Shown here piece after piece: positions 14,277-20,249 of a stretch of 42,170 bases of DNA. Within the stretch, counting starts at the first letter, position 1, and the number at the start of each line of letters is the position of its first letter. The stretch spans positions 1-42,170 of the IMG/VR virus record IMGVR_UViG_3300044568_002526. One strand, written 5' to 3'. The DNA comes from a virus. Position numbers and translations under genes: made by a program. Under the pieces are notes generated by a model that searched no databases, was not told the DNA's origin, and saw nothing but the letters and a program-made list of their open reading frames with translations.

Positions 14277-14828
14277 ATGTATAATAAAGTAAATAATTTA
14301 GAATATCAATACCAGATACAAGAAATGACTCTAACAGATAAAGCACTGACCGCACTCATTCCAACATACACTGCGATAATACTTATGGAAAAAGAATTAT
14401 ACAAACTCTGTTACATTGAAAATAACTTTGCCTACTTCACTACCCAAGACCTTGACAAGCAGTGGGGCGATGATTGGGATGATACTCCCTATGAACATAA
14501 TGCTGGAGAACCCTACACACCACATATCCGATATTATGCTGATGGTCGCACCGAGAAGATTCCTGAGTATTGGAATGAGAATGGATCGCCGAAGTGGGAA
14601 ATTATGAAGATTGCCTTTTATTGTCCAACGGCAGGAACTCCCGCACAGATGTCAGGAAGTAATAGCAAGTATTCAGTGCAACAGATTAATGAAGGACTGA
14701 TTCCGTGGGTAACCGTGCATCCCCAGAAATGGTTGTTTGCGGGAGCAAGTATTGACGAGTTTGTGCAGTTTATTGAAGACGCTGGTGGTGAAATCTTTTT
14801 TCCTAAATCCTTGCTACAAATTAACTAA
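14277..14828 (+). CDS. Conserved phage hypothetical protein (QWGDDWDDTPYEHNAG type)
   Basis: The central stretch NNFAYFTTQDLDKQWGDDWD and the following TPYEHNAGEPY are a signature I associate with an uncharacterised protein found in many enterobacterial and other phages. A C-terminal AGASIDEFVQFIEDAGGEIF follows. Those homologues seem to begin shortly before NNFAYF. The first ~36 residues here may therefore be an extension or a wrong start (internal ATGs at 14325 and 14385). ATG 14277 directly follows the previous stop but lacks a ribosome site. Function unknown. Confidence 0.7.
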   Translation: MYNKVNNLEYQYQIQEMTLTDKALTALIPTYTAIILMEKELYKLCYIENNFAYFTTQDLDKQWGDDWDDTPYEHNAGEPYTPHIRYYADGRTEKIPEYWNENGSPKWEIMKIAFYCPTAGTPAQMSGSNSKYSVQQINEGLIPWVTVHPQKWLFAGASIDEFVQFIEDAGGEIFFPKSLLQIN

Positions 14829-14838
14829 GGTATAATCT

Positions 14839-15069
14839 ATGAAATATCTTCTTATGGTACTGGTATTCGCTCTCACTGCGTGTTCATCCCCAAAGGTAAC
14901 TTCTACCTATGAAGTCATGTGTCCTATGAGTATGCTACACGTCAAGGTAGATACTATTACGGGATATCATTACGCCTACTACAAAAGTAGACTCTCAATC
15001 TATGCTGGTCCGGATAATTGGCGAGAATATCCAATCACCTGTGTTGTTACACAACTCAATAAAAAATAA
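14839..15069 (+). CDS. Small lipoprotein (76 aa)
   Basis: A classical lipoprotein signal: MKYLLMVLVFALTAC with lipobox LTAC and lipidated Cys15, followed by SSPK. The mature part is about 62 residues with two further Cys, one near each end of the mature domain, which could form a disulfide. AAGG precedes ATG 14839. Phage lipoproteins of this size are sometimes superinfection-exclusion factors or spanins. No spanin partner is seen, so exclusion is a guess. Confidence 0.75.
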   Translation: MKYLLMVLVFALTACSSPKVTSTYEVMCPMSMLHVKVDTITGYHYAYYKSRLSIYAGPDNWREYPITCVVTQLNKK

Positions 15070-15071
15070 TT

Positions 15072-15245
15072 ATGACTACCGCATGGATTATGTTTTATAA
15101 CAATGGTGAAGTTGTGGTTGATGTGACTATTAAGTTTGGTGTTGAACATAGATACCCATACGGCGAATACTATATTACCCCGAGATATGGAAAGGTGCCA
15201 GTGGATAATGTGATTGAAGTACGAGATGCTGCTATGGAGGAATAA
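15072..15245 (+). CDS. Small hypothetical protein (57 aa)
   Basis: A 57-residue ORF (MTTAWIMFYNNGEVVVDVTI, then FGVEHRYPYGEYYITPRYGK) lying 2 nt after the lipoprotein stop and ending in a TAATG junction with the next gene. Its last codons carry that gene's GGAGG ribosome site. Beta-rich by composition. No family is recognised. Confidence 0.55.
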   Translation: MTTAWIMFYNNGEVVVDVTIKFGVEHRYPYGEYYITPRYGKVPVDNVIEVRDAAMEE

Positions 15246-15454
15246 TGAAATGTCCTGAATGCGTGAAAAATAATCAAAAGAGCACCGTGTCAGTTGGGAT
15301 GAGTATGACTACGTTAATGTATTGTGCGCCATTTTATGATGAAGCGGGACGCTTCCATAGTCATAACCCAAATACAACAACCACTCAATATTCATGTTCA
15401 AACGGACATCGGTGGAGTGAATCGGTTAAACCTAAGTGTTGGTGTCAGGAGTAA
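15245..15454 (+). CDS. Zinc-ribbon protein (69 aa), CPEC...SNGHRW type
   Basis: Begins MKCPECVKNNQKSTVSVGMS and contains CSNGHRWS and CWC near the C-terminus. The paired CxxC and C...H/C knuckles predict a zinc ribbon, resembling a small conserved phage family with a YSCxxGH motif. TAATG coupling and an upstream GGAGG support the start. Function unknown. Confidence 0.7.
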   Translation: MKCPECVKNNQKSTVSVGMSMTTLMYCAPFYDEAGRFHSHNPNTTTTQYSCSNGHRWSESVKPKCWCQE

Positions 15455-15456
15455 AT

Positions 15457-15777
15457 ATGGAAAATCTTGATGATGATGATTATCCGACTGATGCAGTATT
15501 AGATAAAATTACGAATTGGTCGTACACGGATAAGTTTGTTCATTTAATGGAATTTGTAAAGGATATTTGGTGGGCCGCAGATTGGGGGTGGCAGGAGTAT
15601 AATACCAAAGATTATAACAACCGCCATGAAATTACATACGACATTTCTACAGGCGGGTGGTCTGGCAACGAAAGTATTATTAATGCCCTTCAAGATAACA
15701 GATTGTTTTGGATGTTTTGTTGGGAGCAAAGTAAACGTGGTGGGCATTATAGATTTAAAGTATTAAGGGAGAATTAA
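15457..15777 (+). CDS. Conserved phage hypothetical protein (106 aa), STGGWSGNE type
   Basis: Acidic N-terminus (MENLDDDDYPTDAVLDKI) followed by Trp-rich sequence with ITYDISTGGWSGNESII and a C-terminal SKRGGHYRFKV. The STGGWSGNE...RGGHY pattern is one I recognise from uncharacterised phage proteins. GGAG (15447-15450) sits at good spacing from ATG 15457. The upstream in-frame TTG at 15436 lies inside the preceding gene and is rejected. Confidence 0.7.
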   Translation: MENLDDDDYPTDAVLDKITNWSYTDKFVHLMEFVKDIWWAADWGWQEYNTKDYNNRHEITYDISTGGWSGNESIINALQDNRLFWMFCWEQSKRGGHYRFKVLREN

Positions 15778-15785
15778 ATGTTTCT

Positions 15786-15917
15786 AAAACACAAATGATA
15801 TTTATATATGTGAGGATTGTTAACGGCCTTCTTCGCACATATAACAAAATTACCCCTATAAGTAAGCCCAAGGTGCCGTTAACACTTTGGTGACTGAAAG
15901 TAGGGGTTTTGTGTTTT
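15786..15917 (+). ncRNA. Structured RNA with kissing loops, upstream of the endonuclease gene
   Basis: The only sizeable gap here folds into nested perfect helices. P1: AAAACACAAA (15786-15795) with TTTGTGTTTT (15908-15917), 10 bp. P2: TATATGTG (15805-15812) with CACATATA (15836-15843), 8 bp. P3: ACCCCTA (15852-15858) with TAGGGGT (15901-15907), 7 bp, extended inside by CCAAGG (15868-15873) with CTTTGG (15885-15890). The P2 loop holds GTTAACGGC (15819-15827) and the P3 hairpin loop holds its exact complement GCCGTTAAC (15875-15883), a 9-nt kissing or pseudoknot pairing. P1 ends directly against the GGAG ribosome site (15918-15921) of the next gene. I cannot match it to a named ribozyme or riboswitch. 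Translational control of the endonuclease or a mobile-element RNA are possibilities. Confidence 0.65.
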
Positions 15918-15927
15918 GGAGTAAGAT

Positions 15928-16635
15928 ATGCAACCATATACCTATTATTTGTATCACAAACCAACGGGCAAACATTACTATGGCGTAAGAACGGCAAAAG
16001 ATTGTCATCCGGATGAATTGTGGAAAACTTATTTTTCAACTTCAAAAATCGTAAAATCATTACGAGAACAACATGGTGATGATTCATTTGAGTATGAAGT
16101 TCGTAAATTATTTGAAACCTCAGAAGATGCGCTATCATGGGAAACAAAATTCTTAACACGAATTGATGCAGCGTCTAAAGATGAATGGTTAAATCGTCAT
16201 AATGGCGGTAAGAATTTTTGTACGACGGGCATTCCTTCGTGGATTGTTGGAAAAACGCACAGTGAACGGACACGTAAAAAGATATCGGAAAAAAGAAAAC
16301 CTTATGTTGGAGAAAAACATCCGATGTATGGAAAAACTCACTCGGAAGAATCTAAGCAAAAAATGGCAATCAATAGAGAAAAAAAGTTAGGTAAAGATAA
16401 TCATTTTTATGGTAAACAACACTCAGCGGAACTTAAAAAATATATTTCTGAACTCAATAAAGGCAGACCCTCTCCAAGAAAAAATGTTGTATTATCCGAT
16501 GAACAACGAAAAAAACAATCTGATAGTATGAAAAATAAACTGAATATTGTGTGTCCACACTGTAATAAAGAGGGAAAGCCCAGTGGTATGAAACGATATC
16601 ATTTTGATAATTGTAGATTAAAACCAACACCTTGA
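15928..16635 (+). CDS. GIY-YIG homing-endonuclease-like protein with NUMOD3 repeats
   Basis: A 235-residue protein. The N-terminus (YTYYLYHKPTGKHYYGVRTA) fits a GIY-YIG nuclease core (YLY...YYG), with WETKFLTRID as a later motif carrying the usual Glu. Residues ~108-180 hold NUMOD3-type repeats (GKTHSERTRKKIS, GEKHPMYGKTHSEESKQKM, GKQHSAELKKYIS), which are DNA-binding modules of homing enzymes. The C-terminus has CPHCNKEG...H...C, a probable zinc finger. It is a free-standing mobile gene type. The stop TGA lies inside the -35 of P4. GGAG precedes the ATG and abuts the structured RNA. Confidence 0.85.
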   Translation: MQPYTYYLYHKPTGKHYYGVRTAKDCHPDELWKTYFSTSKIVKSLREQHGDDSFEYEVRKLFETSEDALSWETKFLTRIDAASKDEWLNRHNGGKNFCTTGIPSWIVGKTHSERTRKKISEKRKPYVGEKHPMYGKTHSEESKQKMAINREKKLGKDNHFYGKQHSAELKKYISELNKGRPSPRKNVVLSDEQRKKQSDSMKNKLNIVCPHCNKEGKPSGMKRYHFDNCRLKPTP

Positions 16636-16660
16636 CAAACTGCTTTCTTTTAGTTATATT
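16632..16660 (+). promoter_or_regulatory. Promoter P4 (TTGACA-17-TATATT)
   Basis: The -35 is TTGACA (16632-16637), overlapping the endonuclease stop codon. The -10 is TATATT (16655-16660), with a 17-bp spacer and TTAACTTAA after it. It drives the SpoU-type methyltransferase. Confidence 0.85.
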
Positions 16661-16686
16661 TAACTTAACCCTATTAAGGAGAGTAC

Positions 16687-17349
16687 TTGGAAAACCCAAT
16701 GGTTAATTATAAGAAAATTAATAAGGAAATTCTGAGCAATCATTATAACGTGCGGGATGAATATAAGAATAACACGCTACAAGAAAACGTAAACATATGT
16801 AAAGCAGACCGACTTCCTTTCTCGGTGGGAATGATTAACGTAACCGGAGAACTTAACGTGGGAATGGCTCTGCGTTCGGCGTCTTTGTTGGGAGCAGAAA
16901 ACTTTTATATCTTCGGACGCAAAAAGTTTGACGCTCGTTCCACGGTTGGTGCGGAAAACTATATCAATGTTGTTCAATATGTGTTTGATGACCCGATAAA
17001 TTCCGACGAAGATATCTATCAGAAGGTTGTAGATTTATATTTGGAGAAGCATGATATTGTGTTGTGTGAACATGGTGGAGCGCAATTGGGAACTTTTTCG
17101 TGGGCGAAACTCATTGAGGATAGTCATGGATTTATGGTTGACGGAACGTTAATCAAGGCAAAAGATTATAGTAAGTATACTCCATTGTTCTTGTTCGGTA
17201 GCGAATCTTTTGGAACACCCAAATGCCTTCTTGAAAATCATAGTTTTATAAAAGTTAGCATCCCCCAGCGTGGTGTACTTAGAAGTTTTAATGTGAGTGC
17301 CGCTATGAATCTAATCGTGTGGGATTACATTAAGGAGACGCATCTATGA
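16687..17349 (+). CDS. SpoU/TrmH-family RNA 2'-O-methyltransferase
   Basis: SPOUT methyltransferase of 220 residues that uses AdoMet in a C-terminal trefoil knot. The three family motifs are present: 1, ELNVGMALRSASLLGAENFY; 2, LFLFGSESFGTP; 3, VSIPQRGVLRSFNVSAAMNL with the Ser/Asn that close the knot. Members methylate ribose 2'-OH in tRNA or rRNA; the target here cannot be read. The likely start is TTG 16687, 6 nt after AAGGAG (16676-16681); ATG 16699 is too far from it. A TTG start directly behind a strong promoter suggests that translation is deliberately low. It could alter host tRNA/rRNA or protect phage RNA, as inference. Confidence 0.9.
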   Translation: MENPMVNYKKINKEILSNHYNVRDEYKNNTLQENVNICKADRLPFSVGMINVTGELNVGMALRSASLLGAENFYIFGRKKFDARSTVGAENYINVVQYVFDDPINSDEDIYQKVVDLYLEKHDIVLCEHGGAQLGTFSWAKLIEDSHGFMVDGTLIKAKDYSKYTPLFLFGSESFGTPKCLLENHSFIKVSIPQRGVLRSFNVSAAMNLIVWDYIKETHL

Positions 17350-17609
17350 CTCATGGTAAGTCAGTCAATTGGATATCTATTGATGAAGCAGAAAATATTC
17401 CGAATAATATTGCGGAAAAACTTTTTACATCCGGAATAATTCCTTCACGCCATCTAAACCTAGCGTCATCAATCAGTTTCCCCAGATATGTAGGGTATTG
17501 GCAACATGGCAACACAAGTCTTGCCATGACGAAGAAACCCCGATGGCTTACCCGTGTCATGATGCGGTTGGTATTTGAAACTACATGGAAAGACAACACG
17601 GAGAAATAA
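17346..17609 (+). CDS. Hypothetical protein (87 aa)
   Basis: A basic protein overlapping the methyltransferase stop (ATGA). It contains NWISIDEAENIPNNIAEKLF and a Trp/Arg-rich C-terminal part (KKPRWLTRVMMRLVFETTWK). No motif is recognised. It shares the P4 transcript. Soluble by composition. Confidence 0.6.
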   Translation: MTHGKSVNWISIDEAENIPNNIAEKLFTSGIIPSRHLNLASSISFPRYVGYWQHGNTSLAMTKKPRWLTRVMMRLVFETTWKDNTEK

Positions 17610-17612
17610 AAT

Positions 17613-17876
17613 ATGAATACACTTATGCAAATCATCACGCTTCAAAACGCTACATTTAACCAATGGGCATGGATAATCGGCACGATAATTATCTTGATTT
17701 TGATTGGTATGAATTGGGAAAATTATGCACACGACGAGCCAGAAGTTCCTATTACTCTGGGTATCCTTGCGTTTTTCTGGCCATTTTGTTTGTTAATGGT
17801 ATTACTTGTGGGAATTGTGTACTTTCCTATTTGGATTGGTAGACAACTTGCTAAATTTAATAAGGAGAAGGTATGA
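17613..17876 (+). CDS. Small two-helix membrane protein (87 aa)
   Basis: Two hydrophobic segments, about residues 18-33 (WAWIIGTIIILILIGM) and 47-74 (ITLGILAFFWPFCLLMVLLV and on), separated by an acidic loop, with a basic C-terminus (RQLAKFNKEKV). It might be a holin, but holins usually sit beside the lysin and the endolysin is 13 kb away, so no function is given. An ATGA-type overlap joins it to the next gene, with AAGGAGAAGG providing that gene's ribosome site. Confidence 0.6.
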   Translation: MNTLMQIITLQNATFNQWAWIIGTIIILILIGMNWENYAHDEPEVPITLGILAFFWPFCLLMVLLVGIVYFPIWIGRQLAKFNKEKV

Positions 17877-18541
17877 CTTACTACTGTGAAGAGTGTCAAA
17901 ATAGTGTTAACTTTAATCATGATTGTGTGATAGATAAAATCTCTCGTCAAGACATGGGAAATGCATTTAATACATGGTTGGGTGAGCAACCAACCTCTAA
18001 AGAATCCTATATGAACCCACAAGGATATGTTGACCCAACAAGCAAGTATTACATTGACCGCATGTGGGAAGAATATCATAAGGTTAAGAGCGATTTGGCA
18101 GCAGTAAGGATTGACGCATCAAGTGCGTGGCAAGAATATCATAAGATGAAGGAAGAACTTGCTGACACCAAGAGTAAGTTGGGACAGATGGATGATTACG
18201 TTAATGAAGTCTTAAAGCCTGAATTAGCAGAAGCCAAACTTAAGTTGAAGATGGCACAGAGTGCGTGGGACGAATTGGATAAGTCTCATGCCGCCCGTGC
18301 GAAGTTACATGATGAATTGATTATTGCGGAAGGGCAACGTGACCAATGGAAGATGAAATACGAAGCGGCTGTAGAGTACAACCTCCAATTACGTGCATAC
18401 AACGAATCATTGGTTCCATTGATTGAAGCGGCACAGGAACTAGAAAACAGTTATCATGATATCTATGTGGTAAATAAGGTGCGGCAAGCCAGTAAGAATA
18501 TTAGAGAAACATGGGAAGATACTAGAGCGAGGTGCTCATGA
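17873..18541 (+). CDS. Coiled-coil protein with N-terminal zinc knuckle (222 aa)
   Basis: The N-terminal MTYYCEECQNSVNFNHDC is a probable small zinc-binding motif (CxxC...HxC). Residues ~60-200 form a long coiled coil. Two imperfect repeats of EEYHKVKSDLAA / QEYHKMKEELAD are visible, followed by LKPELAEAKLKLKMAQSAWD. It could be an oligomeric scaffold or an anti-host protein; nothing specific points to either. The stop overlaps the start region of the next gene. Confidence 0.65.
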   Translation: MTYYCEECQNSVNFNHDCVIDKISRQDMGNAFNTWLGEQPTSKESYMNPQGYVDPTSKYYIDRMWEEYHKVKSDLAAVRIDASSAWQEYHKMKEELADTKSKLGQMDDYVNEVLKPELAEAKLKLKMAQSAWDELDKSHAARAKLHDELIIAEGQRDQWKMKYEAAVEYNLQLRAYNESLVPLIEAAQELENSYHDIYVVNKVRQASKNIRETWEDTRARCS

Positions 18542-18558
18542 AAAACGGAGAGTATACA

Positions 18559-19104
18559 ATGATCGTACAGAACTTTCGCAAAAAGCCCGTCGTGATTCAG
18601 GCTGTGCAACTCACAAACGACAACGTGCTAGAGGCGTTCCGCTGGTGCGATGCAATGGAGTGGAGCACTGATCCCGCTGAGTTGAAGATCAAGACACTGG
18701 AAGGTGTGATGACTGCCAGCGAGGGTGACTACATCATCTGTGGTGTCAGTGGAGAGTTCTACCCGTGCAAGCCTGATATCTTCGCAAAGACATATGACGT
18801 TGGCCCAGACACCGCCGTACTGGCGGAACGAGTAGAAGCGGTAGTTCAAGAGTTTTACGGGCAGAGTATGACAGAAGACGAAGGATTTATTGCACCTGAC
18901 TTTTTTGGGATGGCTCGTGAGATACTCAATCTTCGTGCCGAGCGGGATCAGGCGCGGGCCGAGCGGGATGCGCTGCGTACGGAGGCCATCATGGCCCGCA
19001 TCCGGGGTGGCCCGTCGCCGGCCGCCGGCTTTACGGCGGCCGGAATCGCACGGCTGGCCGCAGCCGAAGCAGACGGACATGCGTTTGCGGGGGATCGTCG
19101 GTGA
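18559..19104 (+). CDS. Conserved phage protein (KKPVVIQAV / GEFYPCKPDIF type) with atypical GC-rich C-terminus
   Basis: The first ~85 residues (MIVQNFRKKPVVIQAVQLTN ... GVMTASEGDYIICGVSGEFY ... PCKPDIFAKTYDV) match a very common uncharacterised phage protein family, normally about 80-110 residues. Here it continues with EFYGQSMTEDEGFIAPDFFG and an Ala/Arg coiled region, LRAERDQARAERDALRTEA. It ends in an Ala/Gly/Arg-rich tail encoded by DNA of much higher GC. ATG 18559 is chosen for the GGAGAG upstream; in-frame GTG 18532 and ATG 18538 are possible. The tail contains a perfect 10-bp GC hairpin (19018-19027 / 19034-19043). It looks like a fusion or an extension into acquired DNA. Confidence 0.7.
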   Translation: MIVQNFRKKPVVIQAVQLTNDNVLEAFRWCDAMEWSTDPAELKIKTLEGVMTASEGDYIICGVSGEFYPCKPDIFAKTYDVGPDTAVLAERVEAVVQEFYGQSMTEDEGFIAPDFFGMAREILNLRAERDQARAERDALRTEAIMARIRGGPSPAAGFTAAGIARLAAAEADGHAFAGDRR

Positions 19105-19198
19105 CGACGACCATCACGTTGCGATAGCCGCCGCTTTATCCGCGCTGGTGGTGCAGCCGACGACCGGAGAGAGTATTGAGAAGAGATTGTGCGGCTGA
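19079..19198 (+). CDS. Possible 39-aa ORF in GC-rich patch
   Basis: An ORF from ATG 19079 overlapping the end of the previous gene by 26 nt, encoding GIVGDDDHHVAIAAALSALV and ending EKRLCG. The ribosome site is weak. Given the foreign base composition, it may be a remnant of a longer gene, not a functional one. From 19199 to 19247 I see only the GGAGG of the next gene. Confidence 0.25.
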   Translation: MRLRGIVGDDDHHVAIAAALSALVVQPTTGESIEKRLCG

Positions 19199-19247
19199 TC
19201 CTCAAACATTTTAACAGCGCCGTGCGGAAGGCGCGCAAGGAGGCACC

Positions 19248-19667
19248 ATGATGAAAGACGCAACAAACGATATCACCGAACTTCGTAGACGAGTAGCAAA
19301 GGCAAAAGAATTGTCTGGTGGATATGATAACCGTGGTAATCATGTGCTTGGTGCATTTCTCACGGGAATCTTACAGGAATACGATAAAGTCGTCAATGAA
19401 AACATGGAACTAAAACATCAAATCAATGAACTACAATTACAAGTTGGTGATTGGAAAGATGCTGCCGAACAAACAATTGCTGCCGCACGAGGTACAATGA
19501 TTGATGCAGCAGGTGAACGACAACTGCGTGAACTGGTAGAAGAGCGCACAGAATTATGCAAAACAGTAGCGTTCTTCGCATCAGTTATTAAGAGCGGAGA
19601 ATCGTGGAGTGATACCTGTCAAACAATGTACAACAATACAATTATACACTTACCGTCACGAAAATGA
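19248..19667 (+). CDS. Hypothetical helical protein (139 aa)
   Basis: Preceded by a strong AAGGAGG; the start is ATG 19248 or the adjacent ATG 19251. It is mostly helical, with a coiled-coil stretch (NENMELKHQINELQLQVGDW) and a second amphipathic region (RQLRELVEERTELCKTVAFF). Normal AT-rich composition resumes here after the GC-rich patch. No family is recognised. The 3' end overlaps the next gene (ATGA). Confidence 0.6.
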   Translation: MMKDATNDITELRRRVAKAKELSGGYDNRGNHVLGAFLTGILQEYDKVVNENMELKHQINELQLQVGDWKDAAEQTIAAARGTMIDAAGERQLRELVEERTELCKTVAFFASVIKSGESWSDTCQTMYNNTIIHLPSRK

Positions 19668-19933
19668 AAGTTAGCGAACTGATTACCAAACTCCAAGAGT
19701 TAGACCAAGATAAGATGATTGTGATTAATGGATATGAAGGAGGATGTGATTTTCCTGCCTCGTTAGCAAAAGCACATATTGTTCTTAACCAAAATACAGA
19801 ATGGTATTATGGCAAGCATAATTACATACATCAGTGGGCAACGGGAGCAACTATCAGAAAACCACCACGCGGCACCGAATATGCAGACGACGAATGGAAC
19901 GCTTATCTCTTAGAAAGAAGTAACAATGCTTGA
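19664..19933 (+). CDS. Conserved phage protein (89 aa), MKVSELITKLQELDQD type
   Basis: Starts MKVSELITKLQELDQDKMIV followed by INGYEGGCDFP. This N-terminal pattern is found in many small uncharacterised phage proteins beginning with a KVxELIxxLxxLxxD helix, a strand and GYEGG. The remainder contains two Trp-rich segments. Overlaps on both sides place it in one transcript with its neighbours. Function unknown. Confidence 0.7.
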   Translation: MKVSELITKLQELDQDKMIVINGYEGGCDFPASLAKAHIVLNQNTEWYYGKHNYIHQWATGATIRKPPRGTEYADDEWNAYLLERSNNA

Positions 19934-20153
19934 CCCATTACATAAACTCTATCGTCGTCTACTGGCGATTGACATAGACACTACTTATATTGGAAATTAT
20001 CCGTGGGTATATTTGCATATGGTGAACGGAAAGCGTGTTATGGAAAAGTATATGGCAAAACACGGATTTACGATTGCTACCGTATCGGCTGGTGGCGAGA
20101 TTAAATTAACCGATACAAAGAAAATCTTTGAAATTATTAGGAAATACCGATAA
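19926..20153 (+). CDS. Hypothetical protein (75 aa)
   Basis: A small protein (MLDPLHKLYRRLLAIDIDTT, YIGNYPWVYLHMVNGKRVME, then GFTIATVSAGGEIKLTDTKK) overlapping the previous gene by 8 nt. It resembles short phage proteins with a YPWVYL...NG core, for which I know no function. It is the last gene before the P5 regulatory region. Confidence 0.65.
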   Translation: MLDPLHKLYRRLLAIDIDTTYIGNYPWVYLHMVNGKRVMEKYMAKHGFTIATVSAGGEIKLTDTKKIFEIIRKYR

Positions 20154-20174
20154 TACCTATTATATAGTATTTAA

Positions 20175-20203
20175 AATACCCCACTTGACAACGGTGGGGT
20201 ATT
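20175..20203. repeat. Perfect 10-bp inverted repeat with the P5 -35 in its loop
   Basis: AATACCCCAC (20175-20184) and GTGGGGTATT (20194-20203) are exact reverse complements separated by 9 nt (TTGACAACG) that begin with the P5 -35 hexamer. The only T-rich stretch downstream is the promoter -10. As RNA it would form a stable hairpin for transcripts arriving from upstream; as DNA it is a candidate operator. Confidence 0.7.
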
Positions 20204-20213
20204 GTGTTATATT
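20185..20213 (+). promoter_or_regulatory. Promoter P5 (TTGACA-17-TATATT)
   Basis: The -35 is TTGACA (20185-20190) and the -10 is TATATT (20208-20213), with a 17-bp spacer. TTAAGTAT follows, as after P3. The -35 lies in the loop of the inverted repeat. It drives the VWA gene at 20250. Confidence 0.85.
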
Positions 20214-20249
20214 TAAGTATGATGAAAAATAACCTCTTTAACTCGGATA

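Noticed and set aside
15786-15917. Group I intron, hammerhead or HDV ribozyme
   Set aside because: No P7/G-site, no CUGAUGA...GAAA core and no HDV nested pseudoknot order could be found by eye; the flanking genes are intact and not split.
17613-17876. Holin
   Set aside because: Two hydrophobic segments fit, but it lies 13 kb from the endolysin and several other small membrane proteins here look equally plausible.
18890-19198. 102-codon plus-strand ORF
   Set aside because: It overlaps the stronger 18559 gene in another frame and its N-terminal part is Arg/Pro-rich as expected of GC-rich out-of-frame DNA. Only the distal 39 codons are kept as a weak candidate.
20175-20203. Intrinsic terminator
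   Set aside because: The stem is strong, but no run of T follows; the following ATTGTGTTATATTT is the promoter -10 region. Kept as an inverted repeat or operator instead.
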